From the NCBI GenBank assembly GCA_029882335.1, contig JAOUKW010000051.1, positions 1 to 15,683 of the forward strand: 15,683 nt of DNA, in the 5' to 3' direction. Numbering within the stretch: the stretch's first letter is position 1; every line of letters starts with the position of its first letter. Source of the stretch: Candidatus Heimdallarchaeota archaeon. GTDB taxonomy: Archaea > Asgardarchaeota > Heimdallarchaeia > Heimdallarchaeales > Kariarchaeaceae. Both the position numbers and the translations under genes were made by a program. A model generated the notes under the pieces. It was given only the letters and a program-made list of their open reading frames with translations. It did not search any database and was not told the origin of the DNA. Of the stretch, positions 7,144-13,166 are shown piece by piece.

Positions 7144-7632
7144 TTACTCATCTCCTTTATTATTTGAAATTTTAGCAACATCAATAACTGCACGTACTAT
7201 TTTATCATAACCCGTACATCTACAAAGATTTCCGGCCAATGATTTCCTAATTTCTTGTTCAGTTGGATTCGGATTAATATCCAACAGGTTCTTTGTTGCG
7301 ATAATAAAACCAGGTGTGCATATACCACATTGTAGAGCAGCCTCCTCTAAAAATGCATTTTGGATGGGATGCAAATCATCTTTACCAGCTAATCCCTCTA
7401 TAGTTTCAATTTTCTTACCTTCAACTTCCACTGCTAATACTAAACACGAATTAACCAGTACACCATCAATAATCACATTACATGCACCACAATTTCCATT
7501 ATTACATCCTTCTTTTGTTCCTGTTAATCTTAGATTTTCTCTTAAAATACTAAGTAAACTATCTCTGGGTTCACAAATGAACTCTACACGCTCATTGTTT
7601 ATTGATGTTTGAATAAACTTTTTCATATTCAT
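7144..7632 (-). CDS. Molybdenum hydroxylase small subunit, two [2Fe-2S] clusters (CoxS/XdhC-type iron-sulfur subunit)
   Basis: A 162-residue electron-transfer subunit with both expected clusters. The plant-ferredoxin-type domain has Cys43, Cys48, Cys51 and Cys63 in the pattern E-G-C-x4-C-G-A-C...N-S-C. The helical second domain has Cys102 and Cys105 in Q-C-G-I-C-T-P-G and Cys137 and Cys139 in L-C-R-C-T-G-Y. It passes electrons from the molybdenum centre to the FAD subunit. Length is typical for a separate small subunit. Start ATG at 7632 directly follows the stop of the FAD subunit; a second ATG two codons in is possible. It is part of the same tightly packed operon. Confidence 0.95.
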   Translation of the reverse strand: MNMKKFIQTSINNERVEFICEPRDSLLSILRENLRLTGTKEGCNNGNCGACNVIIDGVLVNSCLVLAVEVEGKKIETIEGLAGKDDLHPIQNAFLEEAALQCGICTPGFIIATKNLLDINPNPTEQEIRKSLAGNLCRCTGYDKIVRAVIDVAKISNNKGDE

Positions 7633-8526
7633 TTAATTAACCTCTTGTTGATTTGACGCTCTTTCAATTGCTTTCAATAATGTACGTTTAGTTAATACTT
7701 TTGAGAGGTGTTTTCTTTGTTCCGCACTACCCCTCATATCTGTTATTGGATTTATTCTTGTAGAAATGGATTGGCCAATATCATCAAGAATTCTATCCAA
7801 ATTTTCGTCATTAATAGCCATTCCAAGTAGTGGTTCAAATACATCATCAAAGTATCTAGGAGTTGCGTCAACTGCACCTAAAGCTAGCCTTGCAGTTGTA
7901 ATGTGACCTTCTTTAATTTCTACAGATGCACCAACACCTACAACAGCGATATCCATCTCATTTCTAGGTATGAATCTAAGATAAGCAGCACCAAACTCAG
8001 GATCTACTTTAGGTACTCTAATACCAGCTAAAAATTCATTCTTATTCAGGACATTTTTCCCAGGTCCTGTACAGAATTGCTCTACAGGGACTTCTCGAAT
8101 TCCATCTTTACTTTCAATTATGCATATTGATTTATGAACGATTAATGCTGGAATAGAATCTGCTGCAGGAGATGAATTACATAAATTTCCACCTACACTT
8201 GCTCGGCCTTGAATTTGTACTCCACCAATTAATGAGATTGCATCAATCAAACCTGGATACATTGTTTTTACTTTGACATCTTGACAAATATTAAGGCAGG
8301 ATACTGCAGCACCAATGTATAAACCAAGAGTATTATCAAATGACAATTCATTCATCTCATTTATATTTTTGACATCAACTATTATTTCAATATCCTTCTT
8401 GCCCTCTCTTAACTGAGGTATTAAATCGGTACCACCACTCAGGAGTTTAATCTCCTTGTTCTGTTTATCTAATAATTCTGATAACTCATCTTTGGATTTG
8501 ACCCTGATATAATCGAAATTTTGCAT
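7633..8526 (-). CDS. Molybdenum hydroxylase medium (FAD-binding) subunit, CoxM family
   Basis: A 297-residue FAD subunit that takes electrons from the iron-sulfur subunit and hands them to an acceptor. The two FAD-binding motifs are present: L-L-S-G-G-T-D-L-I-P (28-37), matching the family's AGGTDL pattern, and S-V-G-G-N-L-C-N-S-S-P-A-A-D (110-123), matching the TIGG...PA.D pattern. The C-terminal CO_deh_flav_C-like domain follows (about 180-285, with E-M-D-I-A-V-V-G-V-G). It is the first gene of the operon; its ATG is at 8526, and a TATA-like stretch lies 31 bases upstream. No extra iron-sulfur insertion of the 4-hydroxybenzoyl-CoA reductase type is seen. Divergent from it is the maturation gene pair starting at 8657. 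Confidence 0.93.
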   Translation of the reverse strand: MQNFDYIRVKSKDELSELLDKQNKEIKLLSGGTDLIPQLREGKKDIEIIVDVKNINEMNELSFDNTLGLYIGAAVSCLNICQDVKVKTMYPGLIDAISLIGGVQIQGRASVGGNLCNSSPAADSIPALIVHKSICIIESKDGIREVPVEQFCTGPGKNVLNKNEFLAGIRVPKVDPEFGAAYLRFIPRNEMDIAVVGVGASVEIKEGHITTARLALGAVDATPRYFDDVFEPLLGMAINDENLDRILDDIGQSISTRINPITDMRGSAEQRKHLSKVLTKRTLLKAIERASNQQEVN

Positions 8527-8551
8527 GCTAGTAAGATCACTTTGATATGTA

Positions 8552-8562
8552 CAAATAAAAAT
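8552..8562 (-). promoter_or_regulatory. TATA-like box before the molybdenum hydroxylase operon
   Basis: The minus strand reads ATTTTTATTTG in the intergenic region shared with the divergent XdhC gene, centred about 31 bases before the ATG at 8526. This is a plausible box A for the four-gene operon, but a weaker match than the other TATA boxes here. Confidence 0.4.
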
Positions 8563-8656
8563 TCATTGAAATTACAAATATTACTATGAGTAAATTTAAC
8601 AAATAAATCAGGAATAAGGAATTAGGAAGTGAAATGATATAACAAGAGAAATCGAA

Positions 8657-9571
8657 TTGTGGGATAAAATACATAAATTAATATCCAAATTTGATCTATG
8701 TTTGGTTATTGTTTCTAATAGTAATGGTAGCTCTCCTGGTAAAAAAGGATTTAAAATGCTTATAGATCACTCAGGTAGGGTATTTGGAACAATCGGTGGC
8801 GGAATCATGGAGGCTAAAGTAATCTCTAATATCATACCAAACCTAGGAAGACAAGGTATTTACAGAGAAATATTGGTTCATCGAAAAAACGATGAAAATG
8901 CATCTGGGCTTCAATGCTCGGGTAATCAAGAAATTATCCTAATATATTTTTCCCCTGCAGATCAATCAGAAGTTACTAACATTCTCAACTGCTTTCAAAC
9001 AAATACTATCTCTAATTTAATTATAACCAAGGATAAATTATTCGTAAGTGGGTATACTACTGAAGGTGGAATAAATGAGGTATCTAATGCTCTTAATGTA
9101 GAAATATTATACCATGAAATTATCGGAAATCCTCATAAAGCATATATTTTTGGTGCGGGTCATGTTGGTTCTGCTATTTCATCCGTTCTTTCCTTTCTCG
9201 ATTTTAAAGTAACTATATTTGATCCTAGAGAAGAGGCAAAATCATTTCAAATGGAACGTAAATTTGGTGACTTAAAGATTGGTAAATACGAAGATTTACA
9301 CTCTGAAATTATTGAAGGAAAAAGAACTTTTGTAATTATCACATCAAATTCTATTGATAATGATATTGAGGCGTTAAAATATTGCATAAATAAGAAATTA
9401 GCTTATATCGGATTCATGGGTAGTAAAAAGAAAATTCAAATTGCAAAACAAGCTCTAGGTGTTGATTTTAGTAACGTAAATGCTCCGATAGGAATTAAAA
9501 TTCCGAATAAAACGCCTGAAGAAATTGCTATTAGTGTGGCTGCAGAGATTATTCAAATAAAAAATAGCTAA
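8657..9571 (+). CDS. XdhC/CoxI-family molybdenum cofactor maturation/insertion protein
   Basis: A 304-residue protein of the XdhC/CoxI family, which binds molybdenum cofactor and helps its sulfuration and insertion into xanthine-dehydrogenase-type enzymes. The N-terminal domain has G-S-S-P-G-K-K-G-F-K-M-L (24-35), G-T-I-G-G-G-I-M-E (44-52) and a conserved Cys87 in L-Q-C-S-G. The C-terminal Rossmann domain has I-F-G-A-G-H-V-G (164-171), a strand ending in F-D-P-R-E-E (188-193), Y-I-G-F-M-G-S-K-K-K (250-259), and P-I-G-I-x-I...T-P-E-E-I-A-I-S near the end. The start appears to be TTG at 8657: no in-frame ATG or GTG exists between the upstream stop at 8630 and the conserved N-terminus. It is transcribed divergently from the hydroxylase operon and leads a two-gene unit with the MocA-like gene 22 bases downstream. 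Confidence 0.9.
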   Translation: MWDKIHKLISKFDLCLVIVSNSNGSSPGKKGFKMLIDHSGRVFGTIGGGIMEAKVISNIIPNLGRQGIYREILVHRKNDENASGLQCSGNQEIILIYFSPADQSEVTNILNCFQTNTISNLIITKDKLFVSGYTTEGGINEVSNALNVEILYHEIIGNPHKAYIFGAGHVGSAISSVLSFLDFKVTIFDPREEAKSFQMERKFGDLKIGKYEDLHSEIIEGKRTFVIITSNSIDNDIEALKYCINKKLAYIGFMGSKKKIQIAKQALGVDFSNVNAPIGIKIPNKTPEEIAISVAAEIIQIKNS

Positions 9572-9593
9572 GTCATACTCAGGAAAACTAAAT

Positions 9594-10250
9594 ATGAATG
9601 CCAAACAAAATAATATCCTAGAAAAACGATTTCCTCTCTGGATATTGGCTGGTGGAAAAGGAAGTAGAGTCGGTAAAAGCAAAGGACTTATAGAGATAAA
9701 TTCAAAATTATGGATAGTTCATTTAATTGATAAATATGCTGAATTAGATGGTTCTTCTGTCTTCATCGGACTTGGTGCAGATTCAGAAGAATATTATAAT
9801 GCAATTTCATGGTTACCTAAACCGAATCATCAGGGCTATTATCAAGATTTAATAGTACATACACTAATTAATGAAGATTGGAGAAATGGTCAATTTTCTA
9901 CTTTATCAATGATGAGTCAAGAATTTAATTCATCATCACCTGTATGGATGCTACCTGTCGATTGTTATTTACCAAATAAAGAATTACTTGTAAAATTAGA
10001 AAAGGAAAAGGATTTGCATTCGCTAGTAGTGATCCCAACTTTTGAGGGCAGACGTGGTCATCCTATAATCATAGATGGATCTTTAAGACAAACTTTCCAG
10101 AATTATGATGTGAAAAATCAGGCATCAAGGTTAGATTATATTATTCGATCTCTAAATGATAATAAAGTAAAGCTAATTGAAGTTTCTGATCCCAAAGTGC
10201 TTACCAATTTAAATTATCCACATAATTGGGATATATTGAAAAGTAGTTGA
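9594..10250 (+). CDS. MocA/MobA-like molybdenum cofactor nucleotidyltransferase
   Basis: A 218-residue GT-A fold nucleotidyltransferase of the MobA/MocA group. The N-terminal loop L-A-G-G-K-G-S-R-V-G-K-S-K-G-L (18-32) is the nucleotide-binding signature, with Lys30 as the catalytic-type lysine. Later come N-E-D-W-R-N-G-Q-F-S-T-L-S-M (93-106), comparable to the N-P-x-W-x-x-G-x-x-x-S-L segment, a metal-binding P-V-D-C (121-124), and G-R-R-G-H-P-I-I (152-159), typical of MocA. Because hydroxylases of this family normally use molybdopterin cytosine dinucleotide, a CTP:molybdopterin cytidylyltransferase role is the best guess; use of GTP is not excluded. It starts 22 bases after XdhC with no separate promoter visible. 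Confidence 0.87.
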   Translation: MNAKQNNILEKRFPLWILAGGKGSRVGKSKGLIEINSKLWIVHLIDKYAELDGSSVFIGLGADSEEYYNAISWLPKPNHQGYYQDLIVHTLINEDWRNGQFSTLSMMSQEFNSSSPVWMLPVDCYLPNKELLVKLEKEKDLHSLVVIPTFEGRRGHPIIIDGSLRQTFQNYDVKNQASRLDYIIRSLNDNKVKLIEVSDPKVLTNLNYPHNWDILKSS

Positions 10251-10497
10251 ATGAAATCTGATTATTTAGGTTCATTATATTACAATTTATATTTATCTAT
10301 TATCTAAAGATTCGTAATACAATTAATAGTTGATAAAATGAAACTAACCTCTGCAATGGTAATATTTTCATACTTTAAACAAGCTTTTGTTATCAACAAG
10401 AATATCGAACGATTAACAATATATTTAACTAAACATGGTATAAATCAATTCATGATAGGAATGATTTTAATATATTCAAGATACAGAATGATTATCC
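10251..10497. other. Intergenic region between the cofactor genes and the MinD-like gene
   Basis: About 250 AT-rich bases. A short reading frame (10338-10559, +) crosses it, but it overlaps the ATPase N-terminus out of frame and has no recognisable product. The last 40 bases hold the promoter of the ATPase gene. No RNA gene or repeat is visible. Confidence 0.5.
10464..10475 (+). promoter_or_regulatory. TATA box for the MinD-like/longin operon
   Basis: The sequence ATTTTAATATAT is centred about 28 bases before the ATG at 10498. No ribosome-binding site is seen between it and the ATG, which fits a leaderless start. Confidence 0.6.
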
Positions 10498-11364
10498 ATG
10501 AAATCTATTGCAATTCATTCGCACAAAGGTGGTGTCGGGAAATCAACAATTTCAGTTAATTTAGCTGTTTTGTTATCTAAAGCTGGATATAATGTATGCT
10601 TGATGGATTCAGATTATTCAGGGCCAAATCTTTATACTTTTTTTAAAGCAGTTAATCATAAATATTTAAATGATTTTTTTGAGGATAATGCAACTGAAGC
10701 AGATATTATGGTAGACGTATCCGATCAACTAGGTGTCTCTGGTAAAATGTATCTTGCATTAGCAGATCCCACTGCAGATTCTATTGAGAAAATGTTGAGA
10801 TTGGACAATACCGCAGCGACAAACATGCTAAAGAAGTTGATGAAATTAAAAGGTGCAATAAAGAAGGACCCTTATAATATAGATTACTTAATTCTTGATA
10901 CAACCCCTGGTATTGGGTTGACAACTATTAATTCATTTATTTTAACTGATGTTATCCTATTTATCATAAAATTGTCTAATGCAGATATAGTAGGTACTGC
11001 TTATATGATCTCTGGTTTACTTGATTCTCTTTATAATCGTACAACTATGGTTGCTAATATGATCCCTCCTGAAAGAATCGAAAATCAAGATATGAGAGGA
11101 GAATTAGAGGGATTAATTGCTAAGAAACTTGCTGAAGAAACTGGAGTTGGTGCAATTGAATTCTTAGGATGGATTGCAACAGATACTGAATTTCAAAAAG
11201 TTGAATTTGACAATGCGGTTAAGCTATTAAAAGGTACATCTGATAAAAGAACCATATTTACCTTGGATCAGCCAGATCATCCATTCACTCAAAGTCTGAA
11301 TAATATTGTAAATCTTCTATTCCCAGCAATTGCTCAAGCTGATAGTACTGATAATTCTGTCTAG
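10498..11364 (+). CDS. MinD/ParA-like P-loop ATPase
   Basis: A 288-residue SIMIBI-class ATPase with a complete active site. The deviant Walker A is H-K-G-G-V-G-K-S-T (9-17) with signature Lys10 and P-loop Lys15. A switch I segment follows in L-M-D-S-D-Y-S-G-P-N (35-44), and the Walker B/switch II segment is L-I-L-D-T-T-P-G-I-G (131-140). The family dimerises on ATP and can act in partitioning, positioning or signalling. The region after about residue 190 (M-I-P-P-E-R-I...) is longer and more acidic than in a plain ParA. No amphipathic MinD-type membrane tail is evident; the C-terminus is short, polar and acidic. The next gene begins directly after its stop codon, so the two proteins are probably made together and may interact. 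No partition site repeats are seen nearby, which argues against a plasmid-type partition locus. Confidence 0.88.
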   Translation: MKSIAIHSHKGGVGKSTISVNLAVLLSKAGYNVCLMDSDYSGPNLYTFFKAVNHKYLNDFFEDNATEADIMVDVSDQLGVSGKMYLALADPTADSIEKMLRLDNTAATNMLKKLMKLKGAIKKDPYNIDYLILDTTPGIGLTTINSFILTDVILFIIKLSNADIVGTAYMISGLLDSLYNRTTMVANMIPPERIENQDMRGELEGLIAKKLAEETGVGAIEFLGWIATDTEFQKVEFDNAVKLLKGTSDKRTIFTLDQPDHPFTQSLNNIVNLLFPAIAQADSTDNSV

Positions 11365-12006
11365 GTGATATTATTGATTGTTTATGCTGTATACATAATA
11401 ACAAATGATGGACGTCCATTAGTTAGTGAATATTTTCAATCACATGCAAATTTGCCTAATGACATAAATCTTAGCGCTTTATTAGCTTCTGTACAGATGT
11501 TTTCCGAAGATATTACATCTACAAAAGGTGCAGCAGAAAAATTTCAATTAAGAGGTATGACATATCATTTGAAGAAATTCGGTGATTTTCAAATTGTTAT
11601 GGTAACTGATGGTGATAGCTCGCCAGCAAAACTAATTAACAATCTAGGTTGGAGATTCATGCAACAATATGTTGATGAAATTGAAGATTGGAATGGAAAT
11701 ACTGGAATATTTTTAGATTTTCATCCATTTATTCGTGAGGTAGTAGGTAGAGAATCTACTATAGATATAGCTGGAACACTAGATCCAACTAAAAAGTTAA
11801 CAACTGCTGTAATTTTTAAATTACCAAAAGATGTTCAAAATACTGCACTTGCAATAGTAAGTTTAGAAAGTGCAACTGCAAATCAAATAGCTGAAGAAAT
11901 AGATGATACATTAGAAAATGTAAAGAGCTATTTAGCTGTGTTGCAGGAAGAAGGTTATTTAGGACTTAAAGATGAAAGTGGAGAAAAAGTATACTTCATT
12001 TCATAA
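11365..12006 (+). CDS. Longin/roadblock-like domain fused to a winged-helix domain
   Basis: A 213-residue protein starting at GTG immediately after the ATPase stop codon. Residues about 5-125 look like a longin-type profilin-like domain: an opening strand V-Y-A-V-Y-I-I-T-N-D-G-R-P-L-V with S-E-Y-F, a polar helix region (30-57), the strands G-M-T-Y-H-L-K-K-F and F-Q-I-V-M-V-T-D-G, and a long helix (about 86-110) with F-M-Q-Q-Y-V-D-E-I. Residues about 155-213 look like a winged helix: a helix A-L-A-I-V-S-L, A-T-A-N-Q-I-A-E-E-I-D, a recognition-type helix with T-L-E-N-V-K-S-Y-L-A-V-L-Q-E-E-G-Y-L, and a wing E-K-V-Y-F-I. No membrane segment or catalytic motif is seen. Longin and roadblock domains typically bind small GTPases or each other; partnering with the adjacent ATPase is inference. 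Domain calls are by pattern only. Confidence 0.7.
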   Translation: MILLIVYAVYIITNDGRPLVSEYFQSHANLPNDINLSALLASVQMFSEDITSTKGAAEKFQLRGMTYHLKKFGDFQIVMVTDGDSSPAKLINNLGWRFMQQYVDEIEDWNGNTGIFLDFHPFIREVVGRESTIDIAGTLDPTKKLTTAVIFKLPKDVQNTALAIVSLESATANQIAEEIDDTLENVKSYLAVLQEEGYLGLKDESGEKVYFIS

Positions 12007-12018
12007 TTAAAAATTAAT

Positions 12019-12032
12019 TTCCAATTTTTTAC
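12019..12032 (+). terminator. T-rich terminator after the longin/winged-helix gene
   Basis: A run of six T (12025-12030), with a further T-rich tract at 12036-12039, lies 20-35 bases after the stop codon. This is a typical archaeal oligo-T termination context. Confidence 0.45.
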
Positions 12033-12150
12033 AAATTTTCCTAAACTCGATATGAGGTTCAACAATATTTGTATTTAGCTTGAATTCAACTTAAATTATT
12101 ATCAAATTACAAAAATTTTATATCAATTGCCCTATGTTAGGTAGAAATCT

Positions 12151-12160
12151 GAATATATAA
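12151..12160 (+). promoter_or_regulatory. TATA box for crcB
   Basis: GAATATATAA is centred about 27 bases before the ATG at 12184 and only about 16 before the GTG at 12172. It therefore supports initiation at the ATG. The 165-base intergenic region shows no match to the fluoride riboswitch core. Confidence 0.6.
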
Positions 12161-12183
12161 GAAATTAATTTGTGAAATATCCA

Positions 12184-12558
12184 ATGATAAAAATTTTACT
12201 TGTCGGATTAGGTGGATTTGTAGGTGCTATTTTACGTTATGTTATTAGTGGTTGGATTCAAAAAAGTTCAACGAGCTTTCCTTTAGGAACCCTTGGAGTA
12301 AACGTAATTGGAAGTTTTTTCCTAGGTTTCATCATGTTTAGCTTCGAAAATAAGGGAGTATTTTCAGATGAGACGCGAATTTTTCTAACAATTGGTGTTT
12401 TAGGTTCCTTCACAACAATGTCTACCTTCAGTTATGAGACATTCCAGCTATGGGACGATAATATTGTTTATTTTTTCATCAATATTTTATTAAATCTATT
12501 TTTATGCCTCTTTGCTATTTATTTGGGACGAGTATTATCATATTCTATTGGGGGATAA
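12184..12558 (+). CDS. crcB: Fluoride channel CrcB/Fluc
   Basis: A 124-residue membrane protein of the Fluc/CrcB family, dual-topology dimeric channels that let toxic fluoride leave the cell. It has the G-G-F-V-G-A-I-L-R-Y signature in helix 1 (10-19), F-P-L-G-T-L-G-V-N-V-I-G-S-F-F-L-G in helix 2 (32-48) with the pore Asn40, and G-V-L-G-S-F-T-T-M-S-T-F-S-Y-E (71-85), the broken helix 3 with the phenylalanines and Na+ site. A fourth helix lies at about 95-115. Length is normal. An in-frame GTG at 12172 would add four residues, but family proteins begin about here (M-I-K-I-L-L-V-G) and the TATA spacing fits the ATG. Only one copy is present, so it would work as a homodimer. The DUF190 gene downstream is a common partner. 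Confidence 0.93.
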   Translation: MIKILLVGLGGFVGAILRYVISGWIQKSSTSFPLGTLGVNVIGSFFLGFIMFSFENKGVFSDETRIFLTIGVLGSFTTMSTFSYETFQLWDDNIVYFFINILLNLFLCLFAIYLGRVLSYSIGG

Positions 12559-12606
12559 ATAATTTAGATGATTTAGGTGACTAGCTAAAAAAATGAAACA
12601 TCAAAA

Positions 12607-12620
12607 TTATAAATTATTAA
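12607..12620 (+). promoter_or_regulatory. TATA-like box before the DUF190 gene
   Basis: The AT-rich stretch ATTATAAATTATTA lies about 27-39 bases before the ATG at 12646. It could give the DUF190 gene its own transcript, despite its proximity to crcB. Confidence 0.4.
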
Positions 12621-12645
12621 AAAAAGATGATAAAGAGTTGATTTT

Positions 12646-12972
12646 ATGAAACAAGAAGATAATGCAATTTTATTAAAAGTCTATATTGGTGAATCAGATG
12701 AATATGATGGGAAAAAATTGTACAAATACATTATTGAAAGAGCAAAAGAACTAAAGATAGCTGGGTGCACCATATTTCGAGGAGTATCTGGATATGGGAA
12801 TAATAGTGTTATCCACACTACATCAATTCTACGATTATCATCAGACCTGCCAGTATTGATAGAAATTATTGATTTACCCAATAAAATCGAGTTATTTAAA
12901 AGTGAACTTGACTTGGTAATAAAACAAGGATTAATCGTTGAAGAAAATGTCAAGGTATTTCGATATCAATAA
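12646..12972 (+). CDS. DUF190 (PII-like) protein associated with CrcB
   Basis: A 108-residue protein of the DUF190 family, a ferredoxin-like/PII-like fold. Matching segments are L-K-V-Y-I-G-E-S-D with K-L-Y-K-Y-I-I-E-R-A-K-E-L-K-I-A-G-C-T-I-F-R-G (8-46), the G-V-S-G-Y-G motif (46-51), and the H-T-T-S-I-L-R-L-S-S-D-L-P-V-L-I-E-I-I-D segment (57-76). Family members are typically encoded next to crcB, as here (87 bases downstream on the same strand), and are presumed to regulate or assist fluoride export; the biochemical role is not established. Length is normal and the protein has no signal or membrane segments. Confidence 0.88.
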   Translation: MKQEDNAILLKVYIGESDEYDGKKLYKYIIERAKELKIAGCTIFRGVSGYGNNSVIHTTSILRLSSDLPVLIEIIDLPNKIELFKSELDLVIKQGLIVEENVKVFRYQ

Positions 12973-12977
12973 ATTCA

Positions 12978-12990
12978 ATTTATTTTTACT
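12978..12990 (+). terminator. Possible T-rich terminator after the DUF190 gene
   Basis: A T-rich tract (ATTTATTTTTACT) begins within 10 bases of the stop codon. It is a composition-based call only. Confidence 0.35.
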
Positions 12991-13134
12991 CAAAAATAAG
13001 AGTACAATAATTTTATCGGTATACAATTTATATATTCTCTCTCTATTTCCCTCTTCAAATTAGTAGCTGACTAAATAAACTGATGGAAAGAAATAAATTT
13101 TTAAATTTATTAAAAATAATTTGAATGTAGAAAT

Positions 13135-13147
13135 AATTTATTATTTG
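13135..13147 (+). promoter_or_regulatory. TATA-like box before the ornithine aminotransferase gene
   Basis: The stretch AATTTATTATTTG is centred about 26 bases before the ATG at 13167, the same spacing as the other promoters in the window, and no ribosome-binding site intervenes. Confidence 0.45.
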
Positions 13148-13166
13148 AAGAATATAATTTACAAAT

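Noticed and set aside
4890..7612. Several plus-strand reading frames opposite the hydroxylase genes
   Set aside because: They are antisense shadows of strongly conserved genes with complete cofactor motifs.
4877..8526. Aerobic carbon monoxide dehydrogenase (coxMSL)
   Set aside because: The subunit architecture matches, but the A-Y-x-C-S-F-R active-site loop of the CO-oxidising form is absent.
10338..10559. Short plus-strand reading frame (73 codons) before the MinD-like gene
   Set aside because: It overlaps the ATPase P-loop region out of frame, and the TATA box and leaderless ATG at 10498 explain the region better.
10498..12006. ParAB plasmid partition locus
   Set aside because: The second protein has no ParB-type motif, and no iterated partition-site repeats lie nearby.
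12007..12171. Fluoride riboswitch upstream of crcB
   Set aside because: No G/C-rich pseudoknot core is visible; only a minor CCTA/TAGG palindrome near 12131-12141 was seen.
12973..13166. C/D-box small RNA (CTGA and TGATGG-like words near 13067-13086)
   Set aside because: Box sequences, order and spacing do not fit the C/D consensus; this is probably chance in AT-rich sequence.
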